Source: Straminergon stramineum (Eukaryota; Streptophyta; Bryopsida; Hypnales; Calliergonaceae). From it: a stretch of 64,000 nucleotides of DNA. Both the position numbers and the translations under genes were made by a program. The notes under the pieces were generated by a model that saw only the letters and a list, made by a program, of their open reading frames with translations, was not told where the DNA came from and did not search any database. The stretch lies in NCBI GenBank assembly GCA_963920665.1, contig OY987266.1, forward strand, positions 26,028,248-26,092,247. The letters run 5' to 3'. This document shows positions 12,905 to 23,679 of the stretch, in pieces (positions within the stretch are counted from its first letter, which is position 1; every line of letters starts with the position of its first letter).

Positions 12905-14464
12905 TTATACTCCATCCATTTCCCCTTGTTCTTCCCTTTTCTTCTTTTCCAATTCTATTTGGGCTCTTGCCACTCTCTCTTCCCTCTTCAAAAGAGTCAG
13001 GTCATGGTTCCACATCTTATTTTGGATCCACCACTTCTTGAACAATGACATGAACCTGATGTGTGCCTTCGGCCACGACATCTTTTCCTCCAACTTCTGT
13101 TCCAATCTTTTCACAGACGCTAACTTCATCTTCAACTTCTCTATTTCCGTAGTGGATGATGAATCTTCAACATCCACAGACAATGAATTCGATTGCAACG
13201 ACCGGTCAATAGGATCTGCATCCTTCATCTCCTTCAAGTGGTTCAATGTCGATCTTGCCTTTTCCACACCTCCTTTTTCAATGGCAAGGTTGTTTTCTTC
13301 CATCCTACATTTTTCCATTATTGTTTGAAGTCGTTCATCCATAACAGGATTGACATTTGAACTCAAACCTCCATCTTCTCCCTTATTGAACTTGAGGTAA
13401 AATTGTTCCAGTTGTTCCATTTCTCTTTGTTGGGCTGCCAAACAAGTTTGTCCAGCTTGAATTAGTTCTTTGAGGGTGCCCACATCCTCAACCTGAATCT
13501 CTTGTGCGCTTCGCTTCTCGATGATCTCACACTCCCTTTCTTTTTCTTCAAGATCCTTTAAAAGCATCTCCAACTCCACTTTATAGGATTCTTTCGTCCG
13601 CCGTTTATTGTCTTCTCCAAGTACACCTTGATGTTCTTGTTCCATTTCACGCAATCCTTCCATGGAAGGCAAATTCATCAAGGTCAAAGGAATCTCTTCT
13701 TCGGCTTCACTCTCCCCATCCAACCTATCTTCATTAATTTCTTGCAAGCGAGCTTGCACGTAATGGAACACTTCGTCATCTTCAGGAAGACGGACCCCTA
13801 TCGGTTCTACATACATAAAAGGTTCTCCATCCGTTGGTGTGGTCCGTTGCATGTTGCCTTCTTCTGATACCACCAATGCTAAGTTTTCTTCCATTGATGT
13901 ATCTTCCATCCTGTCCCTAGGTTCAGGCAATGGCTCTTCATCGGAGTCCGATTCTCCAGTTGACGTTGACCAAACATAATCCTCATCTGCCACTCCTTCT
14001 ATAATGTTCTTTTTGGGCCCTAGCCCATCCCGAGGATTATTTGAAGGACCCGCTCTGGGAATGTCTTTTGTATCTGGAAGCGTGACATTCTTGGATGTCT
14101 TGAAGGTCATCCAATCTACCGTTTTCCCCAATTGTAACTCTGCATATACCATTTGGCATATGCCCATTGAGACTTCGCTCTGTGGAATTTTTCGCTTTCC
14201 GTACAATGCTCGGTACACTTCAATACATCTCTGGACAAATGCATCATCCTTGCAGTAATGAAGATTTGCTTGGTTTTGCTTCACATGGTGAATGTGTCGA
14301 TGGTAAGGGAAGAGCTTGTCGATATGGCACCAATCCACAAATAACTTGCAAGTCATCAAGGTCCAATCGGAATTTACATGACGCCATCCCCGATATGCCT
14401 TAGCCGCTGGGTCAAGAAGGGTGCGTCGTTGCCTGCTATGGCGATCTCCTTTCTTCTTCGTCAT
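12905..14464 (-). CDS. WCHI-domain protein with long coiled coil (unknown function)
   Basis: Uninterrupted 519-codon frame. I do not recognise the family. Residues 34-150 match the N-terminal part of the larger protein at 20,244-22,736 with shared signatures WCHIxKxFPxxRH, NxANLxYC, AFxQRCIE and GLGP. The start has a basic stretch (TKKKGDRHSRQRR). Residues about 150-250 are acidic, and about 250-510 are rich in Glu, Lys, Arg and Leu heptads, expected to form a coiled coil. There is no RING finger. A G-rich array begins about 0.22 kb upstream (14,684). The gene sits between a solo LTR and that array, so a mobile-element origin is likely. It could be a captured or domesticated gene; nothing visible gives a biochemical activity. 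Confidence 0.6.
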   Translation of the reverse strand: MTKKKGDRHSRQRRTLLDPAAKAYRGWRHVNSDWTLMTCKLFVDWCHIDKLFPYHRHIHHVKQNQANLHYCKDDAFVQRCIEVYRALYGKRKIPQSEVSMGICQMVYAELQLGKTVDWMTFKTSKNVTLPDTKDIPRAGPSNNPRDGLGPKKNIIEGVADEDYVWSTSTGESDSDEEPLPEPRDRMEDTSMEENLALVVSEEGNMQRTTPTDGEPFMYVEPIGVRLPEDDEVFHYVQARLQEINEDRLDGESEAEEEIPLTLMNLPSMEGLREMEQEHQGVLGEDNKRRTKESYKVELEMLLKDLEEKERECEIIEKRSAQEIQVEDVGTLKELIQAGQTCLAAQQREMEQLEQFYLKFNKGEDGGLSSNVNPVMDERLQTIMEKCRMEENNLAIEKGGVEKARSTLNHLKEMKDADPIDRSLQSNSLSVDVEDSSSTTEIEKLKMKLASVKRLEQKLEEKMSWPKAHIRFMSLFKKWWIQNKMWNHDLTLLKREERVARAQIELEKKKREEQGEMDGV

Positions 14465-14683
14465 CTTGTCGTGTCACTCTAGCATAAAGAGAACTAGACT
14501 TTTGTTGATAATATAACCGAAGAAATGAATTCGTAAACGTGGAAGCCACAACACGTGTAGATGCCCAAACTTCCAACCCACGAACCGGCAGTCAGACGCT
14601 TCAAGGCGGATGAAAGGCGCAGTGCAACGAAGGAAGTGATGACTTGGGAATCTAGTATCCCCTTAAATACCCGAAGTCGCCTA

Positions 14684-15140
14684 CGGCGCGTGCGGGTCTT
14701 GGGCCACCGCAGGTTCGGGTCTCACTGTTCAGAAACTGCCATTCAGGAAAAATTACAGTTTCTGGAAGGAGACCTCAGGTGCAAGGTGACCGCGGGTATA
14801 AGGGGGCGGTTGCATATGGCGACCACAGGTCTTTTCCTAGGCGACCTCGGGTAACGGGGCGACCACGGGTACAGGGGGCGGCTACATATAGGGCGACCAC
14901 AGGTCATTTCCTGGGCGACCGCGGGTAATGGGGCGGCTGCATATAGGGCAACCACAAGTCATTTCCTGGGCGACTGCGGGTATAGGGGGCGGCTGCATAT
15001 AGGGCGACCACAGGTCATTTCTTGGGCGATCGCGGGTAATGGGGCGACTGCGGGTCTCAGATTCCAAAAGGTCTTCCCTAGTTCATGACGATGGGAGCGG
15101 CTGCGTATAGGGCGACCGCGGGTTAAGGGTGTCCACGGGT
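14684..15140 (+). repeat. G-rich minisatellite array upstream of the 519-residue gene
   Basis: Same core as the other arrays (gcgaccgcgggt, gcgactgcgggt) but organised into a longer unit of about 55-60 bp that alternates with ggcggctgcatatagggcga and accacaggtcatttcctggg. G-rich strand is plus. The minus strand yields Pro/Arg-rich ORFs (for example 14,743-15,183) that are by-products. Confidence 0.85.
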
Positions 15141-15330
15141 CAGGGGTGCCAAAAAACATGAGTTTGAGTTTCCGCCCTAACAAATTGGAGGGAAGGTGTT
15201 CAAACTTTTCAAGTACCGCTCCCCCCTTTTCTGAGGATTAACTCCAAAAAATTCTAAGAATGAGGCATTCAAGACAAAGTGATCAAAAGTTAATTAAGTA
15301 ATAAAGAAAGAGAATTGGTTGACGAAGTGG

Positions 15331-15830
15331 AGAGTTGGAAAAGCCCTTCTTCCTAACATTTTATTTCTTCTTCATCCATCCATGTGGTCATGTAAAATTC
15401 AACGTAACCATTTCCTACTTTCATTTTTGGAGGGAGTACATTAAAAGGAGACCTTTCCTTGTGGGGGGAAACGATATACAAATAAAATACTGAAACTGTG
15501 GGATGCATGAAGAAAAAATCTTTTTATCTACATCAAAAGTGGTTTTAAAAAATGGAGACTTGGAAAAGCTCTTCTCCTTGACATTTTCTTTTTCTGCATG
15601 CTCATGTAAAATTCAACATGACCATTTCCTATTTTAATTTTTAGAGGGAGTACATTTGGAGGAGACCTTCTCTTTGGGGGAAATGAATAAATGATGTACA
15701 AAAAAAATACTAACACCATGAGATGCATGAAGAAAAAATCTTTTGATCTACATAGGAAGTGTTTTTTAAAAATGGAGACTTGGGAAAGCCCTTCTCCTCG
15801 TCATTTCATTTTCCATCTTTAAACAAAGGA
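15331..15830. repeat. Tandem repeat, about 220-bp unit, ~2.2 copies
   Basis: Units start near 15,331, 15,553 and 15,773 with tggaaaagcccttct-like text. Each contains catgtaaaattcaac, a gagggagtacat motif and gatgcatgaagaaaaaatct. The gagggagta motif after atttttgg resembles the right end of a Stowaway MITE, so the unit may include a decayed one. Confidence 0.75.
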
Positions 15831-16096
15831 ATTTGAATAGGGTCCTCCTCTTGATACATCAAGGGGATTTAAAACACATTTGAAGGGGTGAATGAATATT
15901 GAATTTATTGAAGATTAAAAAGTTTGGAAATGACACCTTCAATGGTTTATATCTTACAAGTGCAAGGTTTAGGAGTTCAAACTTTTTTATGACATATAAT
16001 GAAAAGCAAATCACATATGTTTATCATTTTATCCACCCTAAAAAATAGAAGTACATTACTTTTGGGGTGGCATACATGGAGAAGGTCCATGGTTTT

Positions 16097-16150
16097 TCTA
16101 TAGGGTTTAGGGTATAGGGTTTAGGGTATAGGGTTAGGGTTTAGGGTTTG
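16097..16150 (+). repeat. Interstitial telomere-type repeat
   Basis: Alternating TATAGGG and TTTAGGG units, then TTAGGG and TTTAGGGTTTGG. TTTAGGG is the common plant telomere unit, so this supports a plant origin. The regular TATAGGG interleaving suggests local amplification of a dimer and not a pristine telomere end. Confidence 0.85.
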
Positions 16151-16354
16151 GAAAACCCTCTTCAATTTTTCTAATTAGTCTTACTATAATTCTGTATTTA
16201 TAGATTGATTTTGTAGTATTAACTTGCTACCAATATTGAAGGACAGTTCAGTTGTAGTCAATGAAGCACGCAATTGAGTCTGACTTCATTAGTGTTGGAG
16301 ATGGCTCACATCTTCTGCTACGGTGGTTTCTCGACTGGCGTGACTTTAAGATAG

Positions 16355-17425
16355 AGACGATTGCTGGTGGGGGGCGACTTCAAGTCCTGGGCGACCGCAG
16401 GTAGGCGCTTGGTCTTCTTGCTTGCTGTTGTTGAGCCCAATTCGGTGGAATGGGGCGACTGCGGGTGGGGGTTGGATTTCTGGCTTGTTTTTGTTGAGCC
16501 CAATTTGGTGGAATGGGGTGCGACTGCGGGTGGGGTGCGAGTTCAGGTCTCGGGTGACTGCGGGTAGGGGCGACTTCAGGTCCTAGTGGTTTCGAGGCCA
16601 ATTTGGTGGATTGGGGGCGACCTCGGGTGGGGGGCCAACTTCAGGTCCTGGGCGACCGCGGGTGGGGGTGACTTCAGGTCCTGGTGGTTTCGAGGCCAAT
16701 TTGGTGGATTGGGAGCGACCTCGGGTGGGGGGGCGACTTCAGGTCCTAGGCGACCGCGGGTTGGGGCGGCTTCAGGTTCTGGTGGTTGTGGAGGGCAGTT
16801 TGGTGGAATGGGGTGCGACTGCGGGTGGGAGGCGAGTTCAGGTCCTGGGCGACCGCAGGTGGGGGTCCTGGTGGTTTCGAGCCCAATTTGGTGGATGGAG
16901 GGGCGACCGCGGCTTGGGGGCGACTTCAGGTCCTGGGCGACCGCAGGTGGGGGCGCGGTCTTCTGTTTTGGTGGTTTCCAGACTAATTTGGTGGAGGGGG
17001 GGGGGCGATCGCGGCTTGGGGGCGACTTCAGGTCCTGGGCGACCGTGGGTGGGAGCGCGGTCTTCTGTTTTGGTGGTTTCCAGACTAATTTGGCGGAGGG
17101 GAGGGGCGACCGCAGGTGGGGGGCGACTTCAGGTCCTGGGCAACCGCGGGTGGGAGCGCGGTCTTCTGTTTTGGTGGTTTCCAGACTAATTTGGCGGAGG
17201 GGGGGGGCGACCGCGGGTGGGGGGCGACTTTAGGTCCTGGGCGACTGCGGGTGGGGGCGCGGGCTTCTGTTTTGGTGGTTCAAGACTAATTTGGTGGATG
17301 GGGGGGGCGACCGCGGGTGGGGGCGACTTCAGGTCATGGGCGAGCGCGGGTGGGGGCGACTTCAAGTCCTGGTGGTTTCGAGCCCAATTTCGTGGATTGG
17401 GGGGCGACCACGGGTGAGGGCGTGC
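16355..17425 (+). repeat. Large G-rich minisatellite array (~1.1 kb)
   Basis: Core units gcgaccgcgggtggggg and gcgacttcaggtcctgg alternate, and together with ggtggtttcgagcccaattt form a higher-order unit of about 100-120 bp repeated roughly nine times. All cores keep the G-rich strand on plus. Long ORFs on both strands here (for example 16,586-17,233) are periodic read-throughs of the repeat. Confidence 0.88.
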
Positions 17426-17499
17426 CTTCCAATCTAAAGAAGTTTTAATAAGTATAACGAGTTCAACTTTTAACATCCAAGAACAAGTCACTTCATTAG

Positions 17500-17650
17500 G
17501 ACCTTGGGGTCTTCAAGGCATCTTCAGGTGATGCATGGAAGGTTTTGGCTTCCTCGAAGTCATTGTTCTTGTGGAGGTCCCGGGTTCGATCCCCAATGAG
17601 ATCAATTTGGTTTGGTTCTTGTAGCCAACCAACAAAAAAGAAAAAAAAAG
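17500..17650 (+). mobile_element. tRNA-derived SINE
   Basis: A perfect RNA polymerase III B box (GGTTCGATCCC) is at 17,583-17,593 inside a T-arm-like setting (tcccGGGTTCGATCCCcaa), followed by a short body and an A-rich tail at about 17,627-17,649. The A box is degenerate and the 5' limit is approximate. The minus-strand reading gives IGDRTRDL, the usual artefact of a translated B box. No clear target duplication was found. The tail abuts the foldback at 17,651. Confidence 0.65.
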
Positions 17651-17902
17651 ACGTCAAGCTAGTTCCCTGTGGTATGTGGGAGGGAAGGTGATTTGATTCG
17701 CAAGGTCTAGGGGATGGCCCATGAGAGTTATAAGAAATCAGTATTGAATTTTGGATGGAAATGTATGTGGTGCAACCTTGCACCTCATACATTTCCGTAC
17801 AAAATTCAATACTGACCGTCTCAACCCTCATAGCACATCTCCGAAACCTTGGGAATCAAATGATGTTTCTTGCTCACCTATCGGAGTGACCAAACTTGAC
17901 GT
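17651..17902. repeat. 252-bp foldback (125-bp arms, 2-nt loop)
   Basis: Arms 17,651-17,775 and 17,778-17,902 are reverse complements with no net gap, around the centre ggtgcaa-cc-ttgcacc. The inner 40 bases pair almost perfectly (cagtattgaattttg, ggaaatgtatg) and the outer part pairs with mismatches (acgtcaag at both tips). The transcript of either strand would be a long hairpin. It could be a foldback transposon or a young small-RNA locus. Confidence 0.85.
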
Positions 17903-18566
17903 TTTGTCTCTTTGGAGAGAGATTATTTTTTTGTATAGAAAAGTTGAAGTAAACCTTGGATAGCTTTTACAAGAACATATTGAATGTCCTCCATAGAATA
18001 CTTAGCCAAAGAAATTGTACATTGTATAAGGATTTGCATGTGACAGTTCTTCATCTTTAAATGATGGGGTGGCTAATTTTGAGTCCATAAATGATAGAAA
18101 CTCTCTATATAGGATAGAAGAGCATCTCATCATCTTGTAAATTTTGTAGTGTAAGAAGGGGTGGTCCTCCTTGGAAAGTTTACTTCCGAAGACCGCATCT
18201 ATAATTTGTAACTTAACAATTTACAACGTCTAAGAAGGATGATTTTGAAGGTGTCCCATTTGTCCATTTAGAAATTTCTTGTATTTTGTGGGTGACCAAT
18301 TTTGAAGGATTGGCATGCAAAAAAAAGAAATGATAGCATTCAAACACCCTTGATGGTTTGAACAATGTCTTCATCAAGGATAACAATCTTTTGACTTGAT
18401 GTGCATATGCTTCATTTATTGTTCATTACTTCATTTCAATGTGCTCTGCAACATGAATGTTTGCATTTATGACCTCTTCCACCCCAAAAGGGTTTAGGGT
18501 TGTGTAAAAAAGCCGAATTCATGTTCATTGTAGAGCAAACTTGAAGAAATTAGAAAAAGACTTTGG
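17903..18566. other. No gene recognised, up to assembly gap
   Basis: AT-rich sequence with only short frames, ending at the N run. Confidence 0.4.
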
Positions 18567-18766
18567 NNNNNNNNNNNNNNNNNNNNNNNNNNNNNNNNNN
18601 NNNNNNNNNNNNNNNNNNNNNNNNNNNNNNNNNNNNNNNNNNNNNNNNNNNNNNNNNNNNNNNNNNNNNNNNNNNNNNNNNNNNNNNNNNNNNNNNNNNN
18701 NNNNNNNNNNNNNNNNNNNNNNNNNNNNNNNNNNNNNNNNNNNNNNNNNNNNNNNNNNNNNNNNNN
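18567..18766. other. Assembly gap (200 N)
   Basis: Exactly 200 N, probably a placeholder length. Any frame crossing it is unreliable. Confidence 0.98.
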
Positions 18767-18990
18767 CATATGGTAGTGTTGCTGGAGAAGTAGCAACGCT
18801 TGAGAAGTTGGTGAAGTTCCATGAGCAAAGATTACCATTGATGGTATCGGAGTTGGAAGGTTTGAGGGCAGAAAGTCGGTTTTTTTCGGATTGGTATAAG
18901 TGGAATAGAGCTAGCATAGGGAAGTCTGATGCAGAATTACAGCAAATGGGTCCGGAGCCCATTTTGAAGGACTACCTCAACACAAAATAA
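18767..18990 (+). CDS. 3' end of an unidentified coding sequence beside the gap
   Basis: Open frame emerging from the gap, about 73 residues, ending at TAA 18,988-18,990. It contains GEVATLEKLVKFHEQRL and LKDYLNTK, helical and charged with a coiled-coil look, with codon usage more gene-like than its surroundings. Family not recognised. The start and upstream exon(s) are lost in the gap. Confidence 0.35.
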
Positions 18991-20243
18991 AATACCTAGG
19001 AATACAATGAGGATAAATACTTTCATCATGATTATTTTGTATTTTGCCTATCTTGGTGTTATAAAGAAATGCAATGTTTTGAGATAAAACAATGTATATG
19101 GTGTCTTGAAGCAATGTGTGTACTAGAATAGTTAAATTGGTGTGGGCACACTAGTGGTGTGCATGGAAGGGAGAAAATGCCACACCATTTGGGGATCTTA
19201 CAACTTTTCTATATGGATGAATATGTCTCTCTCATGTTTTGGGAGAAGGTGATGGTATGATGAATGGAATGGGATTCTTGCACATAATTACAATCGAATA
19301 GGAACATGGGATTGATGGGAAGTTCTTGATTCTTGACTGTAAAAGTTGACATAGTATTTTCACTATTTTGTGAGAATGTCGTCATGAAATCTACAGTACA
19401 ACTTGTATTAATGATTTTCATATGAATAGTGGAGAACGAAAAACCAATTATGCCCCAAATACCATATTAATCGAGGAAATTTATTGAGCTTATTTGTCTC
19501 AGGTGATTTGCTGCATTGTTCCTCCTTGTATATAGGATTTTTTAGAATTCTAGCTTTAGCGTAACTTGAAGAAAATTACAATGGATATTGAGGAATTAGG
19601 TAGTTTTTATATGTAAGTTGGCCTACTGATGTTTTTTATGAATTTGAATTTTGACCTCGAAGGACAGGGTGAACCATTTGAAGGTATGGTAATGTGAAGT
19701 CAACAAGTCAACATCCACGAAAAGGGGCATGTTGTATTTGAACCCCTTTTATTCCTTCTTTGGCCAAGTATCTTGAAAGCTTAGAGGAAAAGCTTCGTAT
19801 AATTAGAACCTCACGATTTTAAAGAATATGAAAGGAAATATCCAATTGGACAATGATGCTCCACTCTAGTGAGTAGTGACCTAGTTTTCTTCTCAATGCA
19901 AGTGAAATTAATTTGAAAAGTTAAACTTTAGGAGCTTTGTTGATTTGATTCATACAAACTATTTTTGGAAGAACTCGAAAAGATCATTCTCGACATGATT
20001 TCAGAAATTGGTGCTTTGGTAGAGAGGAAAAAAAGGTAGTATTAAATAAAAATCAATGCCATATGGAATTGCCGTACATAGGTATGCTAGGAAGTCGTAG
20101 AAGTGGAATGAAAGAAGCAAACCCTAAACCACTCCATCGTACTTGCCAAAACAACTAGAAACATAATGTAACTAAAACCTAACCCTTACTTGTCATCTAT
20201 TATGATGGGAGGTAAGGCTAAATTGCATGATTCCTACGAATGT
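18991..20243. other. AT-rich interval, no gene recognised
   Basis: Only short frames. Nothing repeated elsewhere in the window was noticed. Confidence 0.4.
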
Positions 20244-22736
20244 CTAGTCAATTACATTTGGGTTGTTTTGAGAGCCACTTCCTTCACCTTCTTCGTAGGT
20301 CGATGCTTCCCCAACCCCTAGCTTTCGCTTTGCACGGGTTCGTGAAGCTGGTCCGTCTGCCTTCAAAATTGATTGCAACACGTTGGAGTCCTGTAGAGCT
20401 TGGAGGGTCCTTGTTGTTTGCGGAGAATGTGCTTCCAACAAGTAGTCAAGTGCTTGACTTTGGTAATATGGTCCGTACATAGAGTCCAGGTAAGCCATAC
20501 TAGTCAAGTCTTCTAGGGAGGCACTATCATCTTAATTAGCCACCCTTTCTCCTTCTAAATTCCAACGGTGTCGTTGTGGATGAGGACCCCACTTGAAGGT
20601 TGAGGAGGTCTTGTCCCAATATCCACCAAGGCATTGGAAGAAGAATGCCCTCCTCCCTTCGTTTTGTGGCCCCTTTCCCATGAGCCTTGGTGCAACTCTG
20701 GCAATTTCGTCTGGGTCTGTTTCCCAATTCAATTGCGAGCTAGCAGGTCCTTTTTCTTGATCATGTTGTCCTTCTCGCCAACTCCAAACCAAATCTCGGC
20801 CCCACAAGGTTGTGTCAGCCGTAGTATCACGTGTGTGTTCCCAAAAAGGAGGCATGTAGGTCGTCAAGTTGAACATGGTATATAGGCGATCATGGAATGG
20901 TGTTGAACAAATCACACAACGTCGTCTAATCAAGCATTGTGTGATGAGACATTGGGGGTGGTGTACATGCGCACAAGATCCTAGTGCCCAACCCCCTTCG
21001 GGGCCAAATTGTTCAAGACATATGGGGCATTTGGTATGGTCCAAAACAAAAGGTGCAGGCTTGGGCCACAATAGCATTCGTTTCTTCTCTTCTATGTGGC
21101 TAGACATTTGGTTTTGGTGGTCCCAACCATTTTTGCTCCAATCTATGACCTCCTTTTGTGGCAATTCCACCATGCACATGTTATTGGGAAACATGTCCTC
21201 CAACAATGCCCATGACGTCAGTCCATTCTCACGTTTAGGAGCATTTGCAACAAAGTTTCTAGAAACTTTCTCTAGCTCCTTCGCAACTTGTTGGGATCTA
21301 TCCACGGAGAGAATGCAGGCGACCTTCCAATGGTAGTATGTGGTAGTCAACTCAGCCAACTTTCTTCGAAGCATCTTATTTTCTTCTTGAAGTCCATGGT
21401 CTTTCTCCAATTGAATAATTGATGGAACCACAGGAAACGAAAGAAAGTCTTGGGTCCCATTGAGGTCAATTGTGTCATTGGTAGTATATCTTGTGACAAT
21501 AGTAGGAAGTGTATTTGGAATGATGGGGGAGTGTCTAGTGCGCTTGGCAAGAGGAGAACGCTGAAGGATATGGTTGGTAAGGTCCCCCACAACCTTGTCC
21601 ACATTTTGGAGGTTCTGCTCAACAAAGGCGTCATCCATATCCGACAAAGTGAAAGTGTCAGGGTCTTTCTCACGGAGGCGTTGCGGTTTTGTAGTTTGTT
21701 GAGAGATGAGTGTACTTTTTTGTTCACACTCACATCGCAATTTCCTCATTTCATTCTGTAGTGAAGAAATTTCAACATCTTTGGTCTTGAGGAGGTCCAG
21801 AGCTTTTGCCAAAGTCATAATGTCATGGCTTGAGCCCATTGTTGATGGAGAAATGGGAACACCGTTAGTTTCTTCCATAGCCGTGTCCTCATCGGGCCCA
21901 AAGTCGAAGACGTCATTTGTGCGCTGTGTTGGCAGTGATGGGTTAGGAACTATAGTTGGAATCGATGCGGGTCCCACTCGTGTTGTTGAATGCCATACTC
22001 TAGATGGTTGCCTTGGTCGTTGTCCCGTAGATGTCGCGGGTCCTTCTACAACTTCATTTTGAACCTCATTGGGGCAAACAAATTGCTCCACGATTCGTAT
22101 GACCCTATGGACGCGCGTACCATCAGAGTCATCATCTTCTTCAGACTCCTCAGTGTCAACCTTAGTGGCAGGGGTTTGTGTTTTGTATGCACTTCGAATA
22201 GGACCGAGTCCCCCCTCAGGAAAAGCTAAAACTCCTTTTGGGATGAAACCACTCTCTGGACGAGTGACATACGTACTTCCCTTGATTGTGCTCCAATCAA
22301 CCTCCTTGTTTAGAGCGACCTCAGCATATGCTCCTCTAGCAAGGAAGAGGGGGACCTCGTTCCTATCTACAAAGGCAGTTTTGTAGAGGACTTGCCACAA
22401 TTCAATGCATCTTTGAAGGAATGCTGGATTCTCACAGTACTTCAAGTTGGCCTTATTGGTGTGCCGATCATAATGATGACGCCATAAAGGAAAGAACTTG
22501 CCGATGTGGCACCACTCGATGTAGTCTTCACAGGTCTGTATTGTCCAAGGCTCTGGTTCTTCATTCCAACCCTTAAAAGCAAGGTGGGCTTCACTATTGA
22601 GCACGTGCAATCGCTTCCGATGAATAGTGCCCCTACGCTTGCGATGTTTGTCTTTGGCAGCCTTCTGTAATGCCCCGGTGGTCTGTGCAGCTACGGAGAT
22701 AGGCAATGCCCTAGCATTGTTAACTCCAGTGGCCAT
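20244..22736 (-). CDS. WCHI-domain protein with C-terminal RING finger; TAA near the 3' end
   Basis: The frame is open upstream to 22,889, but I choose ATG at 22,736 (MATGVNNARAL) because the preceding 51 codons are hydrophobic and unlike the rest. Residues about 60-175 carry the domain shared with the 12,905-14,464 protein (EWCHIGKFFP, NKANLKYC, FLQRCIELW, YAEVALNKEVDW, GLGP). A helical stretch lies around residues 310-350. Residues about 566-615 form a RING-type zinc finger: CPICLEQF, GSCAHVHHPQC and RRRCVIC supply the C/H ligands of a C3HC4-like pattern, a fold usually found in E3 ubiquitin ligases. A TAA at 20,532 ends the 734-residue form; the same frame stays open to 20,244 (KRKLGVGEASTYEEGEGSGS), so the stop may be a mutation. 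A G-rich array begins about 0.2 kb upstream. Role unknown; a ubiquitin-ligase activity is inferred from the RING only. Confidence 0.65.
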
Positions 22737-22929
22737 CAATGATTGTCGTGTCCAAGGCTCAAAAAACTCTTTTGGGAGTTTAGATGGTCCACAACTACTA
22801 AGGTAAGAAGGGTGGATGAATGTAATAAATAGTAAATAGTCAAGGTTCACGCATGTAGCCACTAAAGGATACAAGACAAAAAGCCTCAATGAAAGGTGCC
22901 CAAAAGGTCTTGGGCGAGTGGATAAATAG

Positions 22930-23375
22930 ATGGGGCGAGCGCGGGTGAGAGTTGGTCATGGGGCGCGTGCGGGTGGGCGACCACCGGTTGAACCCGCGGT
23001 CTCCAGGGGGCACGCACGGATCTCGGGGAGCGACTACGGGTCTGGTAGGGCGCATTTGGGTTCGAGGAGGCGACTGCGGGTCCAGGGGCGCGTGCAGGTC
23101 CTGGGAGGGGCGACCTCGGGCACAAGGGTGCGTGCAGGTCTTTTGGGGGGCGACTGCATGTCTTTGGGGCGCGTGCGGGTGCCTTGGGAGGCGACTGCGG
23201 GTCTTTGGGGGCGACTGCGGGTAATTGTAGGGCGTTACTTCTCTTTGGGTTCTCACTTTGTGTCTTTGCTTCGCAGCTTGCCACGTACTCGACACCCGCG
23301 GTCGCCCACCAGCCTGAACCCGAAGTCGCCCTACCCGTGGTCGCCCAAACCCGAGGTCGCCCACACCCGCATGCG
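22930..23375 (+). repeat. G-rich minisatellite array upstream of the RING gene
   Basis: Cores gcgagcgcgggt, gcgcgtgcgggt and gcgactgcgggt run on plus to about 23,225. At 23,296-23,375 the orientation flips to the C-rich form (acccgcggtcgccc, acccgaggtcgccc). The inverted tail is seen only in this array. Confidence 0.85.
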
Positions 23376-23679
23376 CCCCTTTAGGATGCTACGTGGAAGA
23401 CACATGTCTGCCACATGGCATCCAGGTGGCCTCACGGGCAGGGTAAAATTTTTTTTAAAAGTCAAAGGTAAGTTTGACTCTATTAGACGGACAAGAGGGT
23501 CTACTTGACGTGTTGGACGTCGTGTTCGTCGAGTTGTTGAACTATCCGCCGGAACAACCATGACCATATGGGCCATCAACCCCATTTCGTTACCATGACA
23601 CAAAATGAGGCTAAGCAATGGTTTGACCCATGCCGCCCACACCAACAAAGCTTACAATTAAATTAAAAGCCACAAGACA

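Noticed and set aside
16586..17233. Long ORFs (up to 215 codons) in the G-rich array
   Set aside because: They are repetitive in step with the minisatellite, exist in several frames and strands at once, and have no domain.
17560..17600. Functional tRNA gene at the B box
   Set aside because: No complete cloverleaf, acceptor stem or clear A box could be drawn; an A-rich tail follows, as in a SINE.
17496..17831. 111-codon minus-strand ORF containing IGDRTRDL
   Set aside because: The phrase is the standard translation artefact of a tRNA-SINE B box.
18494..18990. ORFs spanning the N run
   Set aside because: The gap length is a placeholder, so the frame across it has no meaning.
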